Of a DNA stretch of 64,000 nt, positions 34,753 to 43,100 are shown piece by piece. The notes under the pieces are model-generated. The model worked only from the letters and a program-made list of their open reading frames with translations, had not been told where the DNA came from and did not search any database. The DNA is from Streptomyces katrae (GTDB taxonomy: Bacteria; Actinomycetota; Actinomycetes; Streptomycetales; Streptomycetaceae). A program made the translations under genes and the position numbers. How positions within the stretch are numbered: the first letter of the stretch is position 1; each line of letters begins with the position of its first letter. The DNA lies in contig NZ_JNZY01000026.1 in assembly GCF_000717655.1 (NCBI RefSeq), positions 62,001 to 126,000 on the forward strand, read 5' to 3'.

Positions 34753-35700
34753 ATGGCCCCTGAAGAGGGTTCCGGGCCCCAGGAGACGCGCCGGGCCCGG
34801 CGCATCGACCCGTCGGCGCCGCGCGGGACGGGCGGCCGCGTACCGGACCAGCCGGCTCCGGCGGGTCCGGCCGGTCCATCGGGCCCGGCGGGCCCGGCCG
34901 GTCCCGCTGCGCCGGACCCGCCTCCGGCTCCTGACCCGACCGCGGGCCCGGAGCCGCGGGAGCTTCCCGTGGAGCTGGTCCACTACCTGGGCGCGCTGCG
35001 CGCCCTGTCGGCGACCAGCCAGGAGGGCGCGGACGCCGTCGCCTTCCCCGACCGTCCGCTGGACGCGGTCTGGATCCCCCGGGAGGTGCGGGAGATCGAC
35101 GCGCTGGCCCGGACCGCCCCGCCGGGCGACGAGGACACGCCGGGCCTGCCCCTCGACGGCATCGTCCTGCACGGCGCGGGCCGCTCCGTGGTGCTCATCG
35201 GGCCGCCCTGCTCCGGGCGCACCTCGATCTGCACGCACTACGCCTCGCTGCTCGCGGAGCGGGCGCTGGACGGCGATGCGGAGGCGCCCGTACCGCTGCT
35301 CGTCAACGCCCTCGACGTGCCCGCGCAGGGCGACTTCGCGGCGACCGCCGAGGCCATCACGGACGCCGCCGTCACCCGTTCGGGGATCGGGGTCTACGGC
35401 GGCACCGCACGCACCCTGCTGCGGGGCTCGCTCGACCGGGCGTTCCTCTTCGTGGACGGCGTGGAGGACGTGCCCCTGCACGGCCACGCGAGTTCCGACA
35501 ACTGGTCGCCGCGTACCGTCCTGCAGACCCTGGCGCAGCTCCACGTGCACTACCGGAACCTGCGCGTCCTCGTGACCATCTCGGATTCGGGCTGGTTCTC
35601 CGCCGAGTGCGCGCGGGCGCGCGACGTCAGCGCCTACTTCCTTCGGCCGCCCAAGCAGCGCGACCTCGAGAACTACATCACCGGATGGTTCACCACCTGA
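34753..35700 (+). CDS. NACHT-like NTPase, N-terminal half with collagen-like leader and Arg in Walker A
   Basis: A 315-residue protein. Residues about 30-65 are Gly-Pro-Ala repeats. From about residue 110 a NACHT/STAND-type NTPase begins with the typical lead-in LDAVWIPREV. Walker A reads GPPCSGRTS with Arg156 where lysine is expected. Walker B is FLFVDGVEDV (about 230-239). The domain stops abruptly after LENYITGWFTT at a TGA that overlaps the ATG of the next frame (TGATG at 35698-35702). In intact NACHT proteins the helical part continues at exactly this point, so the protein is either made in two coupled pieces or is broken by a frameshift. A GAGGTG ribosome site precedes the ATG. Confidence 0.75.
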   Translation: MAPEEGSGPQETRRARRIDPSAPRGTGGRVPDQPAPAGPAGPSGPAGPAGPAAPDPPPAPDPTAGPEPRELPVELVHYLGALRALSATSQEGADAVAFPDRPLDAVWIPREVREIDALARTAPPGDEDTPGLPLDGIVLHGAGRSVVLIGPPCSGRTSICTHYASLLAERALDGDAEAPVPLLVNALDVPAQGDFAATAEAITDAAVTRSGIGVYGGTARTLLRGSLDRAFLFVDGVEDVPLHGHASSDNWSPRTVLQTLAQLHVHYRNLRVLVTISDSGWFSAECARARDVSAYFLRPPKQRDLENYITGWFTT

Positions 35701-37544
35701 TGACCCCGCACGAAGGAAAGCTCTCGGAGCGGCTCATCGCCGCGATCCGGGGCGACAGCGCCCTCGCCTCGGCCGCCCGCGTCCCGTACCTGCTGCACCT
35801 CCTGGTCGTCTCCACGGAGCGCAACCACGAGGTCCCCACGTCCGTCGGGCACTTCTGCCGGCTGGCCTCGGAGGAGTTCCTGCACAAGCGTCCCCGCAGG
35901 CGCGCCGCGGCCGCCGCGGAGCCGTGCCTCCTGCGGCCCGGCTACGACACGGAGATCCAGCGGATCATCGAGGAAGTCGGCTTCTCCATCACCACGCTGA
36001 GGTCCGCGCAGGCCGAGGCGAACTCCATCTCCGCGGCGGCCGTCCACGAGCCGATCCTGCGGGCGCTGGGCGAGGAGCGGGAATTCCTCGACGCGTACCC
36101 GGCCGTGGTCGACTACGTGCAGTTCCTCAGGAAGGGTCACGGGATACTCGCGGTCGACGCGGCCACCCAGCTCTCCTTCAGGGAGAACCTCTTCCGCGAC
36201 TACTTCGCCGGCTGCGCGCTGGCGCGCCGGGACTCGGAGACCATCGTCGGCCTGTGCCGCCATCCCATCTGGCACGCCCCGCTGCGCTACTGGGCCAGCG
36301 CCCAGACCACGGCCGAGGGGCACCGCCTGGTCACCGGCACGGCGGCCGAGCTGGCGGGCGCCGCGCAGGAGGCGGGGGACGAGGGGCTGCCGCTGTGGCT
36401 GCTCGCCGGCGAACTGCTCGTGATCCTCGCGGCGGCCCGGCCGAACGCGGAGCCGTCGGGGCTCGTACGGCAGCTGCGGCGCTCGGTCTCGGACGCCGTC
36501 GCCGTCGCCCGCGGGGACCGGGGGCAGGATCTGGAGACCCGGGCGCGCGCGGCCACCGTACAGGCACAGCTCAACCCGTCCACCTGGGAGGAGAGAGCGC
36601 GCACCTTCCTCGCCCACAGCTGCGTCATACCGGCGGGCGAATACCCCATCGGCTCCACGACCCCGCTCAACTCGCAGGACGACAAGTACCGGCACATCGA
36701 CTGGTTCCCGCAGCGCATGGAGACCATCGGCTCCTTCCGGATCTCCACGCTGCCCGTCACCAACCGGGACTACGCGCAGTTCGTCGCCTCGGGCGGGTAC
36801 CGGGACCTGGACTGCTGGCCGGACGGACCGGCGCGGCTGTGGGTCAGCCACGACCCGTCCTTCATCGACGCGCCGGACGGACCGCGCGCCGGGTCGACGG
36901 ACACCCAGCGGATCCATCTGAGCAAGGAGATGCGGGAGGGCATCGTCGACGAGGAGTCCCTCCAGGAGTACGTGGACCAGCTGCTGCTGCGCCGGGTGCC
37001 GCTCTACTGGTGGGACCCCCGCTACAACCAGCCCACCCAGCCGGTCGTCGGGGTCAACTCGTGGGAGGCGCTGGCGTACTGCCGCTGGCTGACGAAACGG
37101 CTGCGCGAGCGGAACGTGCTGGACGAACACAGCTACGCGGACATCCCCACCGAGGCCGAATGGGAATGCTCCTGCCCGGGCCGGCCGGCCTCCGACCCCT
37201 ACCCGTGGGGAAGCGAGTGGGAGGAGGGCATGGCCCATGTCCGCACCGCGCAGGGCTGGACCCAGCGCTCCGTGCCCGTGGGCCTGTTCCCCTGGGCGGC
37301 CGGGGAGGGCGGGCCCCAGGACATGATCGGCAACGTCTGGGAGTGGACGCGGTCCCTGGCCTGGTCGTACGGCGACACCCGGCCCGGCCGTGAGGACCTG
37401 CGGGCCCCCGGCGACCGCATCGTCCGCGGGGGCTCCTGGTTCTCCCGCGAACAGCGCGCCCGCATGGTCCAGTTCCGCTCGTACGACCCGCCCCAGAACG
37501 CGTACGTGGACCTGGGCTTCCGCGTGGCGTTCTACACCCGCTAG
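35700..37544 (+). CDS. NACHT C-terminal half fused to SUMF1/FGE-like (C-type lectin fold) domain
   Basis: A 614-residue protein continuing the preceding NACHT domain. Residues 1-60 give the helical/winged part (ASAARVPYLLHLLVVS). Near residues 155-185, SFRENLFRDYFAGCALA is the usual NACHT end motif. From about residue 310 to the end is a SUMF1/EgtB/PvdO-type domain: IPAGEYPIGS, LPVTNRDYAQFVASG, PTEAEWECSC, MIGNVWEWT, VRGGSWFSREQRARM and GFRVAF. The two cysteines needed for formylglycine formation are absent, so it probably binds a ligand rather than acting as FGE. It is the last gene of the operon, before a convergent terminator. Confidence 0.8.
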   Translation: MTPHEGKLSERLIAAIRGDSALASAARVPYLLHLLVVSTERNHEVPTSVGHFCRLASEEFLHKRPRRRAAAAAEPCLLRPGYDTEIQRIIEEVGFSITTLRSAQAEANSISAAAVHEPILRALGEEREFLDAYPAVVDYVQFLRKGHGILAVDAATQLSFRENLFRDYFAGCALARRDSETIVGLCRHPIWHAPLRYWASAQTTAEGHRLVTGTAAELAGAAQEAGDEGLPLWLLAGELLVILAAARPNAEPSGLVRQLRRSVSDAVAVARGDRGQDLETRARAATVQAQLNPSTWEERARTFLAHSCVIPAGEYPIGSTTPLNSQDDKYRHIDWFPQRMETIGSFRISTLPVTNRDYAQFVASGGYRDLDCWPDGPARLWVSHDPSFIDAPDGPRAGSTDTQRIHLSKEMREGIVDEESLQEYVDQLLLRRVPLYWWDPRYNQPTQPVVGVNSWEALAYCRWLTKRLRERNVLDEHSYADIPTEAEWECSCPGRPASDPYPWGSEWEEGMAHVRTAQGWTQRSVPVGLFPWAAGEGGPQDMIGNVWEWTRSLAWSYGDTRPGREDLRAPGDRIVRGGSWFSREQRARMVQFRSYDPPQNAYVDLGFRVAFYTR

Positions 37545-37564
37545 TCCGCGGTCCCCGGCTTCGG

Positions 37565-37598
37565 CGGCCCCCTCGTCCGTGTCAGGACGACGGGGCCG
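37565..37598. terminator. Bidirectional terminator between the NACHT-SUMF1 operon and the TetR gene
   Basis: CGGCCCCCTCGTCC (37565-37578) pairs with GGACGACGGGGCCG (37585-37598), with one mismatch and a six-base loop. It overlaps the stop codon of the convergent TetR gene. Confidence 0.7.
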
Positions 37599-38220
37599 TG
37601 AGGCCCGCCACCACCGATCGGGCCAGGTCGTCCAGGTACTGCGCCGACACGGCGTCGCGCACGACGACCTGCCGCCAGTAGAGCGGGCCGATCGCCAGGT
37701 CCAGCGCCCGGCCCGGGTCCGTTCCCGCCGCGAGTTCGCCCCGCGCCACCGCCTCCGAGACGATCCCCTCGGCCATCCGCCGCTCCCCCTCCAGCAGGGC
37801 GCCGCGCACCGCGTCCGCGATCTCCGGATTGCGGGCCGCCTCGACCAGCAGGTCCGGGATCACCGCCGAGGCGACCGGGTGCCGCAGCACGTGGGACATC
37901 ACCTCGAGCAGGGCCCGTACGTCCCCGTACAGCGAGCCCGTGGCCGGCACCGGCAGGCCGTCCACCGCGAAGGCCCCCACCAGGTCGAGCACCAGGTGCA
38001 GCTTCGACTTCCAGCGCCGGTAGACGGCCGTCTTGCCGACGCCCGCGCGCCGGGCGATCCCCTCGATGGACATCCGCGAGAACCCGACCGCGGCCAGTTC
38101 GTCCAGTACCGCGGCCCGGATCGCCTCGGTCACGTCCTCGCGCAGGACGGCGGCCCCGGCGGGGGCACGGCGGGCGGGAGCAGGGGCGGGAGCGGTGCCG
38201 GCGGCAGGGTCGGTGGTCAT
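37582..38220 (-). CDS. TetR-family transcriptional regulator
   Basis: A 212-residue repressor-type protein. The TetR helix-turn-helix occupies about residues 30-75 (AIRAAVLDELAAVGFSRMSI, then IARRAGVGKTAVYRRWKSK). The C-terminal domain is the ligand-binding and dimerisation part, with GPLYWRQVVV. The ATG at 38220 gives MTTDPAAGTAP. It is divergent from the TagG-like permease gene, whose promoter is bracketed by two identical decamers, so it is the obvious candidate regulator of the export operon. Confidence 0.88.
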   Translation of the reverse strand: MTTDPAAGTAPAPAPARRAPAGAAVLREDVTEAIRAAVLDELAAVGFSRMSIEGIARRAGVGKTAVYRRWKSKLHLVLDLVGAFAVDGLPVPATGSLYGDVRALLEVMSHVLRHPVASAVIPDLLVEAARNPEIADAVRGALLEGERRMAEGIVSEAVARGELAAGTDPGRALDLAIGPLYWRQVVVRDAVSAQYLDDLARSVVAGLTAPSS

Positions 38221-38260
38221 GCACAGAGCATAGCCGGGCACGCCGGGACCAGCCCGTCAC

Positions 38261-38318
38261 GACGATACGGTTGCGTTCCGACGTACTGCGCCCTAACCTC
38301 GCCGTAGCGACGATACGG
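38261..38318. promoter_or_regulatory. tagG promoter bracketed by two GACGATACGG repeats
   Basis: TTGCGT (38271-38276), a 17-base spacer and TAACCT (38294-38299) form a good vegetative promoter for the exporter operon. GACGATACGG occurs immediately upstream of the -35 (38261-38270) and again just past the expected start of transcription (38309-38318). This placement suits repression by the divergent TetR protein. Confidence 0.6.
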
Positions 38319-38367
38319 ACCCGTCCCATCGCCGGCCGACGCCCCGACCCCGTCGAAAGCGACCCCC

Positions 38368-39285
38368 GTGACAGTGACCACCCACCCCGCCGAACCGGCG
38401 ACGGAACCGACGGCACCCGCCTCGCTCGCAGCACTGGCGGCGGCCCACGGCCTGACCGTCAGCGGCGCCCGCCCCCCGCTTCCGAGCTACGTGCGCCGGC
38501 TCTGGGCCCGCCGTCACTTCGTGACCGCGTACGCCACCGCCCGGATGCACGCCACGTACAGCACGGCCCGGCTCGGCCAGGTCTGGCACCTGGCGACCCC
38601 GCTGCTCAGCGCAGCCGTCTACTACTTCATCTTCGGCATCGTGATGAACGCCGGCCACGACGTGCCGGACTACGTCCCGTTCCTGATCACCGGCGTCTTC
38701 GTCTGGGACTTCATCGGCAGCTCCATCAACGCCTCGACCCGTGCCGTGCACAGCAACCTCGGCCTGGTCCGCGCCCTGCACTTCCCGCGCGCCAGCCTGC
38801 CGCTGTCGACCGTGTTCCAGCTCTTCCAGCAGCTGCTCGTCACCATGGGCGCGCTCGTCCTGCTCCTGCTCGCCTGCGGCCAGACCCCGGCGCCGAGGTG
38901 GCTGCTGGCCGCTCCCGCCCTGGCCCTGATGGCCGTCTTCTGCGCCGGCGTCGCCATGGTCATGGCCCGCATCGGCAGCAAGAACCCGGACGTCAGCCAG
39001 CTGATGCCGTTCATCCTGCGCACGTGGATGTACTCCTCCGGGGTCATGTGGTCCATCGACCACATGCTCAGTAAGGACCACCTCGCGCACTGGGTCACCG
39101 TCGTGCTCAAGACCAACCCGGCAGCCGTCTACATCGACCTGATGCGCTACGCGCTGATCGACAGCTTCGACCCGCACGCGCTCCCGCACCACGCATGGGC
39201 GATCGCCGTCGGCTGGGCCCTGCTCGCCGGCGTCGGCGGATTCATCTACTTCTGGAAGGCTGAGGAGGAGTACGGCCGTGGCTGA
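38368..39285 (+). CDS. ABC-2 type polymer export permease (TagG-like)
   Basis: A 305-residue inner-membrane protein with six hydrophobic segments of the ABC-2 family used for teichoic acid, O-antigen or capsule export. Conserved parts include RRHFVTAYATARMHATYSTA before the first helix, LGQVWHLATPLLSAAVYYFI, and LLPFI-like MPFILRTWMYSSGVMWS. The GTG at 38368 is used; ATG is absent nearby. The ATPase gene overlaps its 3' end by eight bases. Together with the CDP-glycerol transferase-like enzyme at 28.8 kb it implies a wall glycopolymer pathway. Confidence 0.87.
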   Translation: MTVTTHPAEPATEPTAPASLAALAAAHGLTVSGARPPLPSYVRRLWARRHFVTAYATARMHATYSTARLGQVWHLATPLLSAAVYYFIFGIVMNAGHDVPDYVPFLITGVFVWDFIGSSINASTRAVHSNLGLVRALHFPRASLPLSTVFQLFQQLLVTMGALVLLLLACGQTPAPRWLLAAPALALMAVFCAGVAMVMARIGSKNPDVSQLMPFILRTWMYSSGVMWSIDHMLSKDHLAHWVTVVLKTNPAAVYIDLMRYALIDSFDPHALPHHAWAIAVGWALLAGVGGFIYFWKAEEEYGRG

Positions 39286-40096
39286 CACCGCAACCGCCCC
39301 CGCACACCGCGCACCGTCCGCGGCGGTCGACGACACGCGCGTCCCCACCGTCATCGCCGACGACGTCCACGTCGTCTACAAGGTGCACGGCTCCGGTGGC
39401 CGCAAGGGCGGCGCCACCGCCGCCCTCAGCCGGATCTTCTCCCGCAAGCCGGCCCCCGGCATGCGCGAGGTGCACGCCGTCAAGGGCGTCACCTTCGTCG
39501 CGTACAAGGGCGAGGCCATCGGCCTGATCGGCTCCAACGGCTCGGGCAAGTCCACACTGCTCTCCGCGATCGCCGGCCTCCAGCCCGTGGCACGCGGCAG
39601 GATCTACTCCCACGGCCAGCCCTCGCTCCTCGGCGTGAACGCCGCCCTGATGAACGACCTCACCGGCGAGCGCAACGTGGTCCTCGGCGGCCTCGCGATG
39701 GGGATGTCCAGGCAGCAGATCCACGAGCGCTACCGGGGCATCGTCGACTTCTCCGGCATCAACGAGAAGGGCGACTTCATCTCCCTGCCCATGCGCACCT
39801 ACTCCTCCGGCATGGGCGCCCGGCTGCGCTTCTCCATCGCCGCCGCCAAGGACCACGACGTCCTGATGATCGACGAGGCCCTCGCCACCGGCGACGCCGC
39901 CTTCCAGCGCCGCAGCCAGGCCCGCATCGAGGAGCTCCGCGAGCGCGCCGGCACCGTCTTCCTCGTCAGCCACGGCATCGGCACGGTCCGCGAGACCTGC
40001 GACCGGGCGATCTGGCTGGAGGCCGGCGTCCTGCGCATGGACGGCCCCTCCGCCGAGGTCTGCGACGCGTACGAGAAGTTCACCTCGGGCCGCTGA
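39278..40096 (+). CDS. ABC-type polymer export ATPase (TagH-like)
   Basis: A 272-residue ATPase of the polysaccharide/teichoic acid export group. Walker A is IGSNGSGKSTLLS, the family-specific variant of the signature is YSSGMGARLRFSI, Walker B is VLMIDEALATGDA, and the switch histidine lies in FLVSHGIGTV. The N-terminal 25 residues are disordered. The GTG start lies inside the permease gene, showing translational coupling. It ends before a 20-bp hairpin shared with the convergent glutamate dehydrogenase gene. Confidence 0.9.
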   Translation: MADTATAPAHRAPSAAVDDTRVPTVIADDVHVVYKVHGSGGRKGGATAALSRIFSRKPAPGMREVHAVKGVTFVAYKGEAIGLIGSNGSGKSTLLSAIAGLQPVARGRIYSHGQPSLLGVNAALMNDLTGERNVVLGGLAMGMSRQQIHERYRGIVDFSGINEKGDFISLPMRTYSSGMGARLRFSIAAAKDHDVLMIDEALATGDAAFQRRSQARIEELRERAGTVFLVSHGIGTVRETCDRAIWLEAGVLRMDGPSAEVCDAYEKFTSGR

Positions 40097-40120
40097 CCCC
40101 GTCGCCGCCACCCCCTACGA

Positions 40121-40164
40121 GAACGGGCGGCCCCGGGACCATCAGGTCCCGGGGCCGCCCGTTC
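40121..40164. terminator. 20-bp perfect hairpin, bidirectional terminator
   Basis: Bases 40121-40140 and 40145-40164 are perfectly complementary around the four-base loop ATCA. It lies between convergent tagH-like and glutamate dehydrogenase genes, 24 bases from both ends. Confidence 0.88.
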
Positions 40165-40188
40165 AGCCGTTGCGGCGGGGCGCAGCGA

Positions 40189-43100
40189 CTAGGCGTGGGC
40201 CCGCAGCAGCGAGCGCATCGTCCGCATCGCCACGGACAGGTTCGCCAGGTCGAAGTCGTCCGACCCCCGGATCTCGTCCAGGGTCGTCCGGGCCCGGCTG
40301 ATGATCGCCGCGTTCTTCTCCTCCCACGCCTTGAAGCGCTCCTCGGGAGTCGAGTCGCCGTTGCCCACCGCCAGCACGTCGGCGGTCAGCGCCGCGTGCG
40401 CCGCGAACAGGTCCTCGCGGATCGAGGCGCGGGCCATGGACTGCCAGCGGTCGGCCCGGGGCAGCTCGATGATCCGGTCCATCAGCTGCGTGATCTCCAG
40501 GCGGTCGGCGAGGTCGTAGTACACCTCGGCGACACCCAGCGGGTCGACGCCGGTGCGGTCCGAGATCGCGACGATGTCCAGCGTCGGGAAGGCCGAGGAG
40601 AATCCGGCGACCTTGGCCGCCAGCTCCTCCGGCACGCCCTCGCCGGTCAGCTCGTCCATGATCGACTGGTACCACTCGAGGTCGGCGCCGCGCACCAGCT
40701 TGGGCACCTCGGACCAGACCGTGCTCACCCGGTCGGCGAAGAGCTCGATGGTCTCGGTGATCTGGAGCGGCTGCGGCCGGTTGTTCAGCAGCCAGCGGGT
40801 ACCGCGCTCGACCAGGCGCCGCGAGTGCAGCCGCACCCGGGTCTGGACGTCGGCCGCGACCTTGTTGTCCAGCGCCTCGACCGCGTCCCACACCTCGGCC
40901 AGGCCGAAGATCTCGCGGGCCGAGAGCTGCGCCCGGACGATCTCCTCCGTGGAGGCGCCGGTCTCCTCGCGCAGCCGGTGCAGGAAGGTCGAACCACCGG
41001 TGTTGACGGTGTCGTTGACCAGCAGCGTCGTGATGATCTCGCGGCGCAGGGCGTGCGCGTCGATCTGCTCGGGGAACTGCCCGCGCAGGGCCGCCGGGAA
41101 GTACGCGTGCAGCAGGCGGCGCAGGTACGGGTCGTCCGGCAGCTCGGTGGCGATGAGCTCGTCCGCCACCGTGATCTTGGTGTAGGCGAACAGGACGGCC
41201 AGCTCCGGCTGGGTCAGGCCCTTGCCGTTGTTCAGCAGCTCGCGGATCTGCCGGTCGGGGGGCAGGAACTCCAGGCTCCGGTCCAGCAGGCCGGCCGTCT
41301 CCAGGCGGCGCATGAAGCGCTGCTGGGCGTGCAGCAGGCTGGGGGCCTGGGCGATGCCGTTGGCGAGGGCCGTGTTCTGCGCGTAGTTGTTGCGCAGCAC
41401 CAGGTGGCCGACCTCGTCGGTCATCTCCGCCAGCAGCTTGTTGCGCTGCTTGACGGTCATGTCCCCGTCCGTGACGACCGCGTTGAGCAGGATCTTGATG
41501 TTCACCTCGTGGTCGGAGGTGTCCACGCCCGCGCTGTTGTCGATGGCGTCGGTGTTGACCTTGCCGCCCTCGCCGCCGGCGCCGATCCGGGCGAACTCGA
41601 TCCGGCCGAGCTGGGTCAGGCCCAGGTTGCCGCCCTCGCCGATGACCTTGGCCCGGACGTCGCCGCCGTTGACGCGGATGGCGTCGTTGGCCTTGTCGCC
41701 GACGTCCGTGTGCGTCTCGGTCGACGCCTTGACGTACGTACCGATGCCGCCGTTCCACAGCAGGTCCACGGGGGCCTGCAGGATCGCCTTCATCAGGTCG
41801 GCCGGGGTCATCTTGGTGACGCCCGCCTCGATCCCGAGGGCCTCGCGGACGTGCGCGTTGACCGGGATGGACTTCGCCGAGCGCGGGTGGATGCCGCCGC
41901 CCGCGGAGAGCAGCTCCGCCTTGTAGTCGGCCCACGAGGAGCGCGGCAGCTCGAACAGGCGCCGGCGCTCGGCGTACGAGGTCGCCGCGTCCGGGGTCGG
42001 GTCGAGGAAGATGTGCCGGTGGTCGAACGCGGCGACCAGGCGGATGTGCTCGGAGAGCAGCATGCCGTTGCCGAACACGTCGCCGGACATGTCGCCGACG
42101 CCGACGACCGTGAAGTCCTCGCTCTGGGTGTTGTGGCCGAGCTCGCGGAAGTGCCGCTTGACGGACTCCCAGGCGCCGCGGGCGGTGATGCCCATGCCCT
42201 TGTGGTCGTAGCCGGCCGAGCCGCCCGACGCGAACGCGTCGCCCAGCCAGAAGCCGTACGACTCGGCGACGCCGTTGGCGATGTCGGAGAAGGTCGCGGT
42301 GCCCTTGTCGGCGGCGACGACGAGGTAGGTGTCGTCCTCGTCGTGGCGGACCACGCCGTTCGGGGGCACGACCACGCCGCCGACCATGTTGTCGGTGATG
42401 TCGAGCAGCGCCGAGATGAAGATCTTGTACGAGGCGATGCCCTCGGCGAGCCACGCGTCGCGGTCCACCGACGGGTCCGGCAGGTTCTTGGCGACGAAGC
42501 CGCCCTTGGCACCGACCGGCACGATGACGGTGTTCTTGACCATCTGCGCCTTGACCAGGCCGAGGATCTCCGTACGGAAGTCCTCGCGGCGGTCGGACCA
42601 GCGCAGGCCGCCTCGGGCGACCTTGCCGAAGCGCAGGTGGACGCCCTCGACGCGCGGGGAGTACACCCAGATCTCGTAGGCCGGGCGCGGGGCCGGGAGC
42701 TCCGGGATGGCCTGCGGGTCGAACTTCATCGACACGTACGCGTGCTGCTCGCCCGCGTCGTTGAGCTGGAAGAAGTTGGTGCGCAGGGTCGCCTTGATCA
42801 GCGTGAGGAAGGACCGCAGGATCCGGTCCTCGTCCAGCGAGGCGACCTGGTCCAGGGCCCCGGCCAGCTCCTCCAGCATGGCGTCGATGAGCTCGGTGCC
42901 GGCGGACTGGCGGCCGGGCGACAGCCGGGCCTCGAAGAGCGAGATCAGCAGCCGGGTGGTGTGGACGTTGTTGCGGAGGGTGTCCTCCATGTAGTCCTGG
43001 CTGAAGTTCACGCCGGCCTGGCGCAGGTACTTGGCGTACGCGCGCAGCACCACGGCCTGGCGCCAGGTGAGCCCGGCGCTCAGCACCAGGGTGTTGAAGT

